DNA of 64,000 bases from Rhynchopus euleeides. Lineage: Eukaryota > Euglenozoa > Diplonemea > Diplonemida > Diplonemidae. The position numbers and the translations under genes are program-made. How positions within the stretch are numbered: the first letter of the stretch is position 1; each line of letters starts with the position of its first letter. Shown here piece by piece: positions 41,960 to 52,321 of the stretch. The stretch covers positions 682,001 through 746,000 of the forward strand of contig OY723261.1 in the NCBI GenBank assembly GCA_963210315.1. The letters are read 5' to 3'. Under the pieces are notes generated by a model that did no database searches, was not told the origin of the DNA, and worked only from the letters and a program-made list of their open reading frames with translations.

Positions 41960-42610
41960 TTACGCAAACTCATCATCATCATCAAGATCGCCGAGATCCA
42001 CGTGCCGGATCTCATCCGCAGCAATCCGCAGCGCTTCGATCTGGGAAGCCGTCAAGGCCCCATGGGACACCGGCTTACACACCGCTTCAGTCAGCTCCAC
42101 GCTGTTGTCGTTCGCCAACTTCCGCATCAACCACAGGAAAGGCTTTTCAAAGTTGAAGTTCGACTTCGCAGACACGTCGTAGTATTGCAGGTTCTTCCGC
42201 CGGTGGAATGTGATCGCGCGCGCCTTGACCTGCCGGTCCATCACGTCCACCTTGTTCCCCACCAGCACTGCGGGCACGGTCTCGCAGACCCGCGTCACGT
42301 CGCGGTGCCAGTTCGGCACATTCTTGTACGTCTGCCGCGATGTCACGTCAAACATGATGATGGCACACTGCCCTTGGATGTAGTACCCGTCCCTCAGCCC
42401 CCCGTACTTTTCCTGCCCGGCCGTATCCCACACGTTGAAGCACACCGGCCCCTTTGTGGTCTGGAACCTCAACGGGTGCACCTCCACCCCGACTGTCGGG
42501 ATGTACTTCTTCTCGAACTCCCCGCTCAGATGCCGCTTCACAAACGTCGTCTTCCCCGTCCCACCGTCACCCACCAGCAGCATCTTGAATGTGGGCATCA
42601 CGTCGCTCAT
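41960..42610 (-). CDS. ran: GTP-binding nuclear protein Ran, 216 aa
   Basis: Small GTPase that drives nuclear import and export and helps organise mitotic spindle and nuclear envelope. All GTPase motifs are present: P-loop GDGGTGKT (residues 14-21), the switch I region with [24 protein letters not shown] and SAKSN. The stretches [18 protein letters not shown] and NLQYYD are Ran hallmarks, and the tail is acidic (DLDDDDEFA), as in Ran proteins. The length equals that of human Ran. There is no C-terminal prenylation cysteine, which separates it from Rab. The start is taken at MSDVMPTF (42610). The frame stays open 42 codons further upstream, but that part coincides with the repeat block shared with the 28.1-kb gene. 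No intron. Confidence 0.97.
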   Translation of the reverse strand: MSDVMPTFKMLLVGDGGTGKTTFVKRHLSGEFEKKYIPTVGVEVHPLRFQTTKGPVCFNVWDTAGQEKYGGLRDGYYIQGQCAIIMFDVTSRQTYKNVPNWHRDVTRVCETVPAVLVGNKVDVMDRQVKARAITFHRRKNLQYYDVSAKSNFNFEKPFLWLMRKLANDNSVELTEAVCKPVSHGALTASQIEALRIAADEIRHVDLGDLDDDDEFA

Positions 42611-43024
42611 TGTCCCGCAAGAGGTTATTGTGTTGTGGCTAGCGTGGCTGCCTCTGATGTGTGGCGGTGGTGTGTGGCGGTGAGGTGATCCCCTTCCCCT
42701 CAGCAAGGATGAGGCGTTGCCGAAAAGCACAGACAAAGGGGCTGTGGCACGGCTGCAAATGCCTGCGGGAACTCAATATTGCGAGGTGAGTGGGGTGCGG
42801 GGTGAGGGGCTGCTGCTCTTCTGCGTCCACTCCCTCCGGTCTCCATCCCCTCCCTCCCCGATGCCTACCTCGAACTCCGGAATCTCGGCAGGGCTCAACC
42901 CTCTGCATCCCCACCCCCCTGTCCGCCTCCTCTCTGATCTGCCCTCTTCTCCACTCCACTTCGCGACAGCAAGGCAGAGAGAGAGTGTGCTGATCACACT
43001 CACACACAGACCCCTCGACCCCCG
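42611..43024. other. Ran upstream region
   Basis: The first 60 bp is the Ran leader (CACCGCCACACATCAG on the minus strand is a weak acceptor candidate). Then follows the shared block (42670-42788), and CTGCTGCTCTTCTGCGTCCA, shared with about 34073. The remainder is C-rich without a gene. Confidence 0.5.
42670..42788 (-). promoter_or_regulatory. shared 120-bp upstream block, copy 2
   Basis: Same block as 29334-29453, here 60 bp upstream of the Ran ATG. It differs from copy 1 at only a handful of positions. In both copies an open frame runs from the block towards the gene, but the peptide has no homology value and is probably untranslated leader. Confidence 0.5.
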
Positions 43025-44263
43025 TCACACACACCGCCCTCCGGAAGGGGGGTTTGGTGCGTGATTCCCATGCAGTAGCAGAGTGAGCTGTTCACGCCCT
43101 GCAAATGCTGCCCCCACAGCTGCTGGGATGGCGTTGTTGCACAGATCCAGCAGTGTCAGGGACGGGTTGCTGCACAGCGCAGTTGGTATTGCATGCAGCA
43201 GGTTACCTGCAGCATGCACCTGACGGAGCCGCACAGGGCCTGCACCCCCCACTACAGCACAGGTATCCAAGGCCTGATGCGTTAGACGGTTTGCTGACAC
43301 GTCAAGATAGTGCAGGTGCTGCAGGCCGCAGAGCAACGGGGGCAACACCTCTAGACTGTTGTCACGCAGAATCAGCTCCTCCAGCTGAGGAAGCTTCTGC
43401 AGCGCGGTGTCTTCGATGTGGCACAGGCCTGCCGACTCCACAACAAGTCTGCGCAGACTACACAGCGGCACCGATCCTGCGAAGCAGAGTCGTCGCATCG
43501 AGGTGTGCCGCAGCGCGATTGTTTCATAACAGTCCTCGTGGAACCGCGGCGTGAGGGCGATGCTGCGGTATGCCATATTGCACAGCGTGGTGACGCCGCT
43601 GCCCGCCTCTACCTCCGCCTGGCAGGAGAGCCACGCAAAGAGGTGTGTGACGACGTCGTCCATCACATCGGAGCACATCTGTTGGGCGCGGTCACGCTTC
43701 CGCTCCGATAGCGCGTAGAAGTGTGAGGGGTTGGCATCCGCACCGAAGAAGAGGTGAAACCATACGAAGGCCGGCAGTGTCGCCAGCAGTGGTGGCAGGT
43801 CGGCGTCGATGTGGGCGATGCTCTCCAGAGGTGCCGCCTCGACAGGCAGGCAGAGTGCCAGGTGTGTCTGGTGTGGTGAGCTGAGGGACAGCGCGTCGGA
43901 GGACTGCGGCTGCCGTGGGGCAGTGTCGGCGGTGTCATCGGGCGCGGCGGTGGCGCGCGGGCGTGCTTTGGCCCGTTTGGCTGTGCGGGTGTCGTGGGTG
44001 CCGTTGGGTTGCCAGCCGAGGTGGCTCAGGATGCTGGCGACACGCTCCTCCAGCCGGGCAGGCCCCTTGTGCCCGTTGGCGAGGTACTGCGACAGCCAGT
44101 GACAGGCCTGGGTCACAGCAGCCTCGACGGACTCGCGGGTCTTCTTGCCAGCAGCGGCTTGACAGGGGCGCAGCGCAGCCGGGCACGGCACCTGCACCCG
44201 GATGTCGGTTGCCTTTTTGCCCCGCCCGCCAGTGCGCCGTGGGGATGCAGAAGACGGTGGCAT
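43025..44263 (-). CDS. leucine-rich-repeat protein, 412 aa
   Basis: The N-terminal third is Arg/Lys/Ala/Pro-rich and probably disordered. The middle (about 165-260) is an unrecognised globular part. The C-terminal 150 residues hold several leucine-rich repeats: LRRLVVESAGL, LEELILRDNSLEVLPPLL, LHYLDVSANRLT, LRQVHAAGNLLHAIPTAL and LTLLDLCNNAIPAAV. The LxxLxLxxN pattern identifies a protein-protein interaction surface of the ordinary intracellular type. No signal peptide or membrane segment is seen. The start is chosen at MPPSSASPRR; the frame is open 47 codons upstream, but those are His-rich and leader-like. Partner unknown. Confidence 0.82.
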   Translation of the reverse strand: MPPSSASPRRTGGRGKKATDIRVQVPCPAALRPCQAAAGKKTRESVEAAVTQACHWLSQYLANGHKGPARLEERVASILSHLGWQPNGTHDTRTAKRAKARPRATAAPDDTADTAPRQPQSSDALSLSSPHQTHLALCLPVEAAPLESIAHIDADLPPLLATLPAFVWFHLFFGADANPSHFYALSERKRDRAQQMCSDVMDDVVTHLFAWLSCQAEVEAGSGVTTLCNMAYRSIALTPRFHEDCYETIALRHTSMRRLCFAGSVPLCSLRRLVVESAGLCHIEDTALQKLPQLEELILRDNSLEVLPPLLCGLQHLHYLDVSANRLTHQALDTCAVVGGAGPVRLRQVHAAGNLLHAIPTALCSNPSLTLLDLCNNAIPAAVGAAFAGREQLTLLLHGNHAPNPPSGGRCV

Positions 44264-44677
44264 TGGCGCTGCCGCATGGTGTGGTGTGCGGCAGATCAAG
44301 TGCTGAGTGTCGAAGTGGGTATCGTGGCAGTGTGATGCAGCGTGGGGGTGGTAATGAACTCGCTTCGAACAAGAGATGAGTGTGTGGGGGAGTGCACCGG
44401 GCACGTTAGGTCATCTCACCATCGTAATGGTGGGCTGTCCTCGCCCCCCCCCCCCCCCGTTTCTTCGGCTGCGCCATGGAAATGGCGCCGCCCCTCCCCT
44501 CCTCTGCCAGAGGGGAACCACTGCACCAGCCCACCTGGGCCAGGGGGTTTTTGAAGAGCAGACCGGCAAGGCAAGGCGAGCCGGTTGTACGGTTTTTGTT
44601 GCTGCCCCAACCGAAGCAGGGCAACACCTCCACCCCCTCCACACGGCAACGTTGAACTGCCTTCTATCTTCTGGCTG
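44264..44677. other. intergenic spacer
   Basis: Between two minus-strand genes. A C-run of 16 lies near 44444-44459. No other feature was seen. Confidence 0.45.
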
Positions 44678-47600
44678 TCAGTAACCGTCAACCGGCTGCT
44701 GCTTCAGCTGCTCCAGCCATGCCGCCGCCTCTGCCCGTTGGTTGATCATTCGCTTCCGCATCGAGTCCAGCACGATCGAGGGGTCTGTGCGGTCAGCGTG
44801 GTGCTGTGTGCGGGCACCGAGAGGGCGCCGAGACAGGGACAGCTTGTAGGTGCTTGAGAGGAAGGCAACATCAGACGGGGAGAGCCCGAGGTCTGTTGTC
44901 ACGTCCGACTGCAGCGTGTTGCGGATCCAGGTGTCGTGCGCGTTGACGACCTGCTGCTGGCGCTGCGTCACGGCGGCGATGCGGTTGGATGAAGCTACGC
45001 GATGCAGGGTGCCGACGTCGTGTGCCCTGCACACGCCGTCAGCAACAGGCGCTCTGCCGACATAGGTCGATGGGTTCTTGCGTGATTTGACCACCTTCGG
45101 GAGCTGCGTCTTCGACTCGCTACGCCCAGTAGTGCTGAGGGTGCCCCCTGTGCTGCCCTGCAGCCCTAACACGCGCTCGATCTCAGACCTCTCGCGCTTC
45201 TTCTGCTTCAGGTACTCATAGTACTCATCGCTGTCTGGGGGTGCATGGCGCCCTGCCTGGCGCGACACAGGGCGTAGGGATGATGACGGTTGCCCAGACA
45301 TCGGGCGCTGTCGTTCCGCATGCCTGGAGCGTGATTTCGCAGAATTCCCTCTGGACTGCAATGGCGGCCCGTATGCTGCATGTGCCAGGCTCGACATCTG
45401 ACCAGACCCCACCGTCAGCACCGGCTGACGCCGTGTGAACAGCGAGGCAGCCGCCCGCGCAGCACGCCTCTGCTCTGTGGGGGTGTCGCGCTCGGGCTCA
45501 GGCAGCCCTGCCTTCCTGTGCCGGTGGCTCACAAGAGCCTGCCGCAGGGACACGCGGAACTTCTGCGTCAGCGGGTGGTCCGGGCCCAGGTGAGCTGCAG
45601 CGGTGGACACAGCCAGCCTGTACGTATCGAGGTGGTTGTCATGCATCCTGCAGTGTTCCTGCTCGACAGCGATAGCGTGATAGGCCAGCGCCAGCAGCGT
45701 TGCAGGACTCGCATCCTCTTCTGACACCTTTGCCGGCCTCTTTGTCGAAGGCCCCGTGCTGTTGACAGGCGCTGAGGCTGGCGGCCGTGCTGAATTTGTA
45801 GCAGCCCTCTCCGATGAAGGTGGCGCCGTGCGGTGCGACGGCTCCCCTTCGCTCCCAGACACGTCCCTCGCCCTCTCGGGTTCAGCGGGGGTACCAGGTG
45901 CCTCCACAGCTGGGACGGGGTTTGTCTGCACCATTTGTTCCCGATGCTCCTTGGCAGGGGGCACACGCGGCGGAGGCAGTGCACTGGCCTGCATGTCCTT
46001 CTGCTTGTGCGGTTCGGGCTCAGGTGCCGCTCCTGCCTGAACTGGCACCTGCGCGGGCATCGCCTGCTGCTGCTGCTGCTGAGGATGATGTTGATGTGCA
46101 TCGCTCGCTCGTTTCGGCGATTCAACATGCACGCGCTGTGCCCTCGAGGCATTTTGGTACAACGGGTGCTCCTGCTGATGCGACGCCTGCACACCCTGTG
46201 CTCTTCGTTTCGCAAGCATGTGGCACACACGCACCTGAGCCGCAAACATCCGAAAGCAGCACTGTATGCGCAGCGCCGCATAGTGGCTGCGATGGCTGTA
46301 GTCGTTGTTTGCAACGCTCACCTTAAAACACCACTCGCTCCGCCGCATATCCGCACCAACCTTCCTCTCCCGCATCAGCAGCCCCCTGTCGATATCCGCC
46401 TGCGTCGGGGCCGCCTCCGCCTCCGCCACCTCCACCACCTCCGCCACCCCCTCCACCACCACACTACCACCACTCGCCTCCTCCTCCACCACCACCGCCA
46501 CACCGCCCACACGCCCCCCTTCCAGCCTCTCCACCACGTCATGCAGCACGGCACCTAGGGCGGTCCCCCCCGTGTCGTGGAGGAGGGGGTTCTGCACCTC
46601 AGCCCCTGCCTGGATGAGGAGGGAGAAGGACGGCAGGCTGCGCTGCACGCCCGACCACAGCACCCCGGCACGCCGCACCTCTGCTGCCGCCATGCTGTCC
46701 AGAAGCGCCTGCTCCGGAGGCTGCATCACCCTTAGGGACAGGAGGGCCTCCCAGCGCATTGCGGAATCAGCCTGCTCTCCGGGGGTGAGGTGGCTGAACT
46801 GGGGGCCCTTCTCTGCCAGCCCCTGTCTCGCCTGCTCATACATCAGCACCAGGTAGGGCAAACCCGATGCTGCCTGCGGTGCAACGGAGGGGGGCACGCC
46901 CGCCCCAGGCTTCGCCTTCCCCGCAGCCTCCTGGCGGAGCTCCTGCGTGATGCTGTCCGGCGAAACGGAGAAACCCGCATCCTCTAGCGAGGAGAGCAGG
47001 AGCTTCTGGCAGTCGCCTTTCGATGCCTTTTCATACTTCTCCAGGAGGCGGTCGTACTCCAGGTGGTGGCCTTCCCCATCCACACACCCTCCGCCCCCTT
47101 GGTGCGGAGATGCGAGGAACAGCCTCCCGTGAAGCGACTGCCCCTCCGGTCGACACCCCTCTGTGAAGGACACCCCTACAGCCCCCGCAGAAGCTGCGGG
47201 ATGCACCGGCGTGGCATCGCCTTGGTGCTCCTCTGTCTCCTCCACCGGGGCACGGCGGGGTGCCGCAGCGGCGTGGGGTTGGGGTTGCGGCTGGGGGCGG
47301 CTGGGCCCACCCCGCGGCAGCAGCGTGCGGACCGCCTGCATCGCTAAGTAGGAATACCGCAGGGCGAGCTTATGGAGCCCCAGGGCGGAGTTGATAGCGG
47401 AAACGTTGAGGAGGCAACGCGGGAGGTCCGACTGTGCATCGAGGTGGAGGAACATGAGAGCCGCCTTCTCTGCGTAGCGCAGGGCTGCCTCTGGCTTGCC
47501 GTTGGACCTCTTGAGGACAGAGAGGAGACTCATCATGCGGGCGCGGTGGAGGAGCCGGGAGTGGTTTGTCGTGACATGCATCAGAGGTTTTGCCGTGAGG

Positions 47601-47908
47601 TTCTCCACAGCGACGAGGTATTTCGACGCGTCTGCATGGCTGTCCCCATCGAGATGCGCCCTGGCGAGCCGGATGTTGAGGGACACGACGTTGAGGAACT
47701 GCTGCTCCGACACCTCGGCCCCCGCGCCAAACTCCTGCCTGCAGAGCTCCAGCATCCTCAGGTTGAACTCCAGGCTCTGCAGGTATTGCCCGTCCCCCTC
47801 CAGCTTCCGGCATACCTCGCCGACCTCACGGATGAGCTGCTGTGTGGACTTCTGCCCCGCCCCGCCGACAGGGGGGCTCCCCATGGGAAGCCGCATGGGG
47901 CTGTGCAA
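44678..47908 (-). CDS. large protein with TPR-like N-terminus and IQ motif, 1076 aa
   Basis: The longest gene in the window. Residues about 15-210 are helical with TPR-like pairs (YLQSLEFNLRMLELCRQEFG; EAALRYAEKAALMFLHLD; LHKLALRYSYLAMQAVRTLL). Near residue 540-560 is an IQ calmodulin-binding motif (ALRIQCCFRMFAAQVRVCHM). The part from 600 to 760 is Gln/Pro/Ala/Ser-rich and probably disordered. A further helical pair lies about 765-820 (YHAIAVEQEHCRMH; FRVSLRQAL). The C-terminus is basic and ends with a coiled-coil-like stretch (KRMINQRAEAAAWLEQLKQ). Long TPR/IQ proteins of this kind are frequent in flagellate cytoskeletons, so an axonemal or basal-body scaffold is plausible but unproven. The first Met is at 47908; another four codons later is possible. 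Confidence 0.8.
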   Translation of the reverse strand: MHSPMRLPMGSPPVGGAGQKSTQQLIREVGEVCRKLEGDGQYLQSLEFNLRMLELCRQEFGAGAEVSEQQFLNVVSLNIRLARAHLDGDSHADASKYLVAVENLTAKPLMHVTTNHSRLLHRARMMSLLSVLKRSNGKPEAALRYAEKAALMFLHLDAQSDLPRCLLNVSAINSALGLHKLALRYSYLAMQAVRTLLPRGGPSRPQPQPQPHAAAAPRRAPVEETEEHQGDATPVHPAASAGAVGVSFTEGCRPEGQSLHGRLFLASPHQGGGGCVDGEGHHLEYDRLLEKYEKASKGDCQKLLLSSLEDAGFSVSPDSITQELRQEAAGKAKPGAGVPPSVAPQAASGLPYLVLMYEQARQGLAEKGPQFSHLTPGEQADSAMRWEALLSLRVMQPPEQALLDSMAAAEVRRAGVLWSGVQRSLPSFSLLIQAGAEVQNPLLHDTGGTALGAVLHDVVERLEGGRVGGVAVVVEEEASGGSVVVEGVAEVVEVAEAEAAPTQADIDRGLLMRERKVGADMRRSEWCFKVSVANNDYSHRSHYAALRIQCCFRMFAAQVRVCHMLAKRRAQGVQASHQQEHPLYQNASRAQRVHVESPKRASDAHQHHPQQQQQQAMPAQVPVQAGAAPEPEPHKQKDMQASALPPPRVPPAKEHREQMVQTNPVPAVEAPGTPAEPERARDVSGSEGEPSHRTAPPSSERAATNSARPPASAPVNSTGPSTKRPAKVSEEDASPATLLALAYHAIAVEQEHCRMHDNHLDTYRLAVSTAAAHLGPDHPLTQKFRVSLRQALVSHRHRKAGLPEPERDTPTEQRRAARAAASLFTRRQPVLTVGSGQMSSLAHAAYGPPLQSRGNSAKSRSRHAERQRPMSGQPSSSLRPVSRQAGRHAPPDSDEYYEYLKQKKRERSEIERVLGLQGSTGGTLSTTGRSESKTQLPKVVKSRKNPSTYVGRAPVADGVCRAHDVGTLHRVASSNRIAAVTQRQQQVVNAHDTWIRNTLQSDVTTDLGLSPSDVAFLSSTYKLSLSRRPLGARTQHHADRTDPSIVLDSMRKRMINQRAEAAAWLEQLKQQPVDGY

Positions 47909-48952
47909 CCCCCCAGTGGGGGGGGGGGGGGGGGGGGAAAGGGAGGGGTGGTGGAGAAAAATGGGGGGGGAGGGGGGGAGAGAGAACTGGCCTCAGAAGG
48001 GTGGTGGGTGGGTGAGAACACTGAGCGATGCGAAGAGCTGGGCGAGGGGCGTGTTTGGTGTGGGTTTGTGAGATTACACAAAGGGTCTGTGCAAGGTTGG
48101 TTGGGCTCCGCTGCTGGGGTCGCCCTCCCTCGTGATGCACACTGGGGGGGCTCGGTACAGGCGAGGATCAGTCCTCTGTGAGGCGCTGGTACGCGGATCT
48201 CCCGGTTTTCCCCAAAAGACCGGCATATGTGGGCCGCTTCAGGCGCTGCGTCGCCTCGGCGAGGATCGTCCCTCGCAGTGTTGTGGGGTAGGGGGCGCTT
48301 TGTTAGGGAATGCTCTTGGAGCATGAAGGGGTCGAAACTGTTGGACAGATGCAACTGCAAAGAATGCACAAGAAGATATAACGGGACTGAGCGTCCTAAC
48401 TGTAACGGTGTCGCCAAGGTTAGGGGCGCAGCTAGAGGCGCTGTGGCAGGTGGCAACAGAACAGCAAAGGGTTAGCCTGGTAGGAATCAGCCTGGGACAC
48501 GAGGTGTCCCAAAGATGAAGTGGTCGGGAGGGTGTCGGGTCGGTGGGTAGCGAATCAGGAGAAATATCTAACTGTGCCGCAGATCGTGAAGTGGCAGCAA
48601 CACGAGGAGCAGCAAGCCAATAACTGCTGGGAGTTGCTTTGCTGGAGCACAGACCCCACTGTGTGTGGACACTGCACCCCAGTCTGATGAAGGGGTGTGA
48701 GTGGGGTCGCAACCCATCCAATGCGGTCAATCCAGCAAAAGGCACAGAGAGTTTCCTCCCGAACGAACAAAACAGTAGAAACAAAACCGGGAGGACCATG
48801 TGTGCACAGGCACAGTTTTATTCACAGGTGACTTGGGCTGGTGCCGGTTGGGAATGCCCACAACGCAGAAGGCGTTTGCCGTGAAATGTACAGAAGAATG
48901 GAGTTAGCTGGGAAAAGTTAGGCCGAGCACACACACACCGCATCACACAGAC
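47909..48952. other. intergenic spacer
   Basis: Begins with a G-run of about 20 (47919-47937), which is a C-run on the coding strand just before the large gene's start and could form part of a polypyrimidine tract. No gene is supported in the rest. Confidence 0.5.
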
Positions 48953-50008
48953 TTAGGCGACAGGGCGGTCCTCGCGTGTCCCATCGGAGTACGTCGAGAA
49001 GCGGCCCTCCGTGAGGCCGTGCACCATGTCGTCACGGGGCCAGGGCCAGCCGCCGTACTGCGTGCGGCGGTAGCGGGACATCGCCTCGCTGAGGTCTTCC
49101 CGGTTGGTGCCGAAGAAGGGGCCCTGGTGGAATGTGGGCTCGTTGATCTTGCGTCCCTGCAGCAGCAGCAGCAGGGCCGGCTTTGTGCCTGCCTTCACCA
49201 CAGCATTGGCCTGTGCGTTCAGTTCGAAACCCTTGCGGCTGCCGGTGTAGGCCTTGCCGTTCAGGGTGATGTCATTCCCTGTGATGAAGTACAGCGAGCG
49301 TGTGATGTCGTGCTTCTGCTCCACATCAGCCCCAATTGCTGCCACCTTGTACTCCTGTCCGGGTGCCAGCTCGACACGCTCGATCTTGACGTGGTTGTTG
49401 GGGTCGGCTGCCCACGAGTTCGGCGGGGGGGACAGGGCAGCACCTTTCGACTCGATCACATCAGGATCCGCAACAGTCATCACACCGGTGTGGCCGTGCT
49501 GCTTCTCCGCCAGTGTCTGCAGGTCCTCGTTCCACAGCATTGCGTAGTGCGGGGGAACACGCTTCGACTTGTTCGGGAGGTTCAGCCACAGCTGGATGAA
49601 GTTCAGCGGGTTGCTCTTCGGGTTCAGGAGGGGGAACATCTCACAGTGCTGCACCCCGTCACCAGCAGTCATCCACTGCACGTCCCCGTTGCCGAAGCGG
49701 CCAGCACAGCCGAGACTGTCGCTGTGGTCCACAAGCCCCTCCTTCACGATGGAGATGGTCTCGAAACCGTAGTGCGGGTGCTGGGGGAATCCGGGAACAT
49801 CGTCACCGTGGTACATGCTCCACCCATCCTTCCCAGAGAAGTCAGACCCGATGTGGCGCCCACGCAGCTGCGCCTTGTCAGACACCCCACCGGTCTTGGG
49901 ATCACCACCCGGGTACGCGTCGTTGTGGTAGGCACAGAACACGAAGGGGTCCTGCGTCTCCCAGATGCCACCCGACAGCGAGAAGGTGCGCTCGACAGCC
50001 TGTGACAT
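48953..50008 (-). CDS. pirin-family cupin protein, 351 aa
   Basis: Pirins are bicupin, iron-binding proteins, nuclear cofactors in animals and quercetin dioxygenases in some bacteria. The N-terminal cupin has the family signature HPHYGFETISI and WMTAGDGVQHCEM. The metal ligands are therefore all present: H77, H79, H121 and E123. The conserved NFIQLWLNLP follows. The C-terminal half (GQEYKVAAIG; RSLYFITGNDITLNG) has the expected second cupin. It is longer than the human protein (290 aa), mainly through a loop at 30-60 (YPGGDPKTGGVSDKAQLRG) and the tail. The start at MSQAVERTF is preferred. The frame is open 28 codons upstream (MFATSRHVL), which could be an organelle-targeting extension, but a candidate splice acceptor falls inside that part. 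Confidence 0.95.
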   Translation of the reverse strand: MSQAVERTFSLSGGIWETQDPFVFCAYHNDAYPGGDPKTGGVSDKAQLRGRHIGSDFSGKDGWSMYHGDDVPGFPQHPHYGFETISIVKEGLVDHSDSLGCAGRFGNGDVQWMTAGDGVQHCEMFPLLNPKSNPLNFIQLWLNLPNKSKRVPPHYAMLWNEDLQTLAEKQHGHTGVMTVADPDVIESKGAALSPPPNSWAADPNNHVKIERVELAPGQEYKVAAIGADVEQKHDITRSLYFITGNDITLNGKAYTGSRKGFELNAQANAVVKAGTKPALLLLLQGRKINEPTFHQGPFFGTNREDLSEAMSRYRRTQYGGWPWPRDDMVHGLTEGRFSTYSDGTREDRPVA

Positions 50009-50056
50009 TTCCAAAGGGAGTTGGAGAAGAGAAGGTGTGTAAGAACAGAAATATGC

Positions 50057-50070
50057 CTGGGAAGATAAGA
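50057..50070 (-). promoter_or_regulatory. candidate trans-splice acceptor for the pirin gene
   Basis: On the minus strand TCTTATCTTCCCAG is a pyrimidine tract ending in AG, 48 bp before the preferred ATG. It fits a 3' splice acceptor for spliced-leader addition. No spliced-leader gene is seen in the window, so this is inference. Confidence 0.3.
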
Positions 50071-51319
50071 CGTGGCGGGATGTTGCAAACACTGTACCAC
50101 TGGGGCCTCCTCACACACACATTGGTCTTTTTAGCTTAGTGCAGGACGCAGCGAGCGAACTCTGGTACTGCCTCCACTGTCACACACACGATTCTTTTTG
50201 CAAGTGTCCTCTCAGGCACTGAGTGCAACTCTCCCCACTCCGAGACACTGTCGCGTCCGGGATCATTCCTACCATCGTGTAGAACACTGAACACCTGTCC
50301 TTCATGTGATTCCAACGTACCCTCCCACCACACCCCACCACCACCCAGATGATGCAGCTGTCTGTGAAATACCTCCGGAGCAGGCGGCCCGTCAGCAGCG
50401 CAGGTCTCTGCCCTGCCTCTGTGCATGGGGAGCATGCACAGCGACAGGGCTGTCGCGGAGAAACGCCTGAACTGTCTGCGCGCGACGAACATTTCTTTTC
50501 AAAGTGACGGCAAAGAAGTGGCGGAACGGTTGCCGGGTTGCAGAGAGCAGAGCTGGGCGTGTTGCGTTGTGGTGGCGAGAATGGGTGCAATGACGTTAGT
50601 TCGGGGCATGCCAACAGAGAGCACACAGGGCAAGCAAGCAGTGGGCTGCCATCAAATCTGCACCGGGGTCAGGTGGGGCGGAGTGGGGTGGGGGCAGATG
50701 GGGCAGGCTTTCCAGACAGACCGTTCATTCCAAATCATTTCTTCGGGAGAAAAAACAATGTGGGGTTTTCACGGGAATCATGCCAAGGCATGGCATGTGT
50801 GTCCTTCCTTTGGCGGAGCTCACACATCCTGGTACACGAATCATTCGGCGAAAGTGAACCCTGGGTGCAGGACCACTGTTTAAATGGGTTTGCCAAGAAT
50901 GAAGACACAGGCCGAAGCCCCCTCACATCAACCAACGATCAAGATTTCAACGACTAAGGCCGATAGACGGGGATGACCAGCCTTGATTAAGAATATTTTG
51001 CAGCTGCGGTTTTTGTCACCCCCGCCCGTCGGTGTTCGTGGCGACAGCAACCCCAGTAATGTGTCTGCTCCGTTGCAGATCTGCACACCCCCACCCACCT
51101 ATCAATAACTTGTGGTTGCGAGGCAATTCTGCGCACACCCCCGGCCCGAACAGGCTAGCAACGGGACGAAGGGCAACACCAAGCTCGGCGCAGATGCCTC
51201 CAGCACACCACACACACACACACCACTGCCGAAACCCATCGGCGAAAAAAGAGGGCGAAACTTCATCCCACAGGACACAGGACAGAAAAGCACCCCCCCC
51301 CCCCCACCCCCCCCCTCTC
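50071..51319. other. intergenic spacer
   Basis: No gene is supported; open frames are short. C-runs occur at about 51293-51314, at the 3' side of the next gene. Confidence 0.5.
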
Positions 51320-52321
51320 TCAGTGCCTCCATCGATTCGCATGCCCATCTTCGCACTGCGGCTCGAGAAACCCGCGGAACTTCACCTCCCAGAGGTGCTC
51401 CTGGGCAGCACCCTCAGACGGAGAGAGTGGCGACTTGGCCGCCACCACCCCCTCCGCCTCCGCCTCCGCCTCCGCCCCCTCTGCAACCTCCCCCTCGGGC
51501 CCACCCCGAGGCTCGTAGGACCACCGCACACCGTAGCCTTCCTTGAGGCGCACCTCATAGGTCGGCTTGCCGTGGGGAAGCATGTGCAGGTTCACCCACG
51601 CAGCCTCCCGGAGGATTTGCCGCATCTTGAGGAGCGCAGCCTCCGACTTGTCGAACTCCTTGCCTTTCAACTCGCCACCCCACCAGGTGCTGTGCCGCAC
51701 GGTGTGCTTCGCGAGGGCCTTTCCCCCGACGCTTAGCTTGCTCTTGAGATACAGCACGTTGAACGTCGCCTCCAACACCTCGGGCGACGGAGGGAAGAGG
51801 CAGTTCTCCGCAACAGCCGTCACAGTGCCTGTGGTGAGACGTATCCCCAGCAGGCGCATGATGCCCAGCTGCCCCACCGCCGCATGGAACTCAGCGAAGG
51901 CCTCCGGAGCCCCGCCAGTGCTCTCGAGGCTGTGGAGGAAGGCTGTCGCCGCAGGGAGGAGAGGCGCTTCGGTGCGGCAGCGGATCTCCGCAACATCGTC
52001 GAGCAGGTTGAGCGGGAGGAACCCTTTGAGAGACCCGGCTTCGGCGACATCCAAGAGGGCTTGCGACAGGGGCTGGAAGAAGGGGCGCGTCGGGATCCCG
52101 ACATGTGTATGAGGTGGTGAGGTCGGGGGTGGGTCGCCGGAGGGAGCGGGGGTCGCAGGGGCGTGTGACTGCGCCTCGGGGAAGGCGTAGCACGCCGCCT
52201 CGTCTGCTGCCGTCAGGAGGAGGGAGCGTGCTGCGGTGGAACACTCCAGCTTCTGGGAGGCCACGCCACGGAGGGAGGCCTCGAGAAGGGCGCAGACCGA
52301 CTGGGCACGTGAGGCGGCCAT
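51320..52321 (-). CDS. unrecognised conserved-looking protein, 333 aa
   Basis: The start is taken at MAASRAQSV (52321), just after a C-rich stretch; 57 further upstream codons are open but low-complexity. The N-terminal 60 residues are helical (ALLEASLRGVASQKLECS). The centre (about 95-235) looks globular: helical segments (FLPLNLLDDVAEIRC; FAEFHAAVGQLGIMRLLGI), then TVRHSTWWGG and a helix LLKMRQILREAAWVNLHM. An acidic Ala/Glu linker precedes the ending WEVKFRGFLEPQ and DGHANRWRH. The aromatic/His/Arg-rich ending looks like a conserved C-terminal motif of uncharacterised algal and plant proteins (from memory, not checked). No catalytic signature is recognised. Confidence 0.7.
   Translation of the reverse strand: MAASRAQSVCALLEASLRGVASQKLECSTAARSLLLTAADEAACYAFPEAQSHAPATPAPSGDPPPTSPPHTHVGIPTRPFFQPLSQALLDVAEAGSLKGFLPLNLLDDVAEIRCRTEAPLLPAATAFLHSLESTGGAPEAFAEFHAAVGQLGIMRLLGIRLTTGTVTAVAENCLFPPSPEVLEATFNVLYLKSKLSVGGKALAKHTVRHSTWWGGELKGKEFDKSEAALLKMRQILREAAWVNLHMLPHGKPTYEVRLKEGYGVRWSYEPRGGPEGEVAEGAEAEAEAEGVVAAKSPLSPSEGAAQEHLWEVKFRGFLEPQCEDGHANRWRH

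Noticed and set aside
47372-48181. Plus-strand frame of 269 codons
   Set aside because: Antisense to the helical N-terminus of the large IQ/TPR-like gene, ending in a G-run; a shadow frame.
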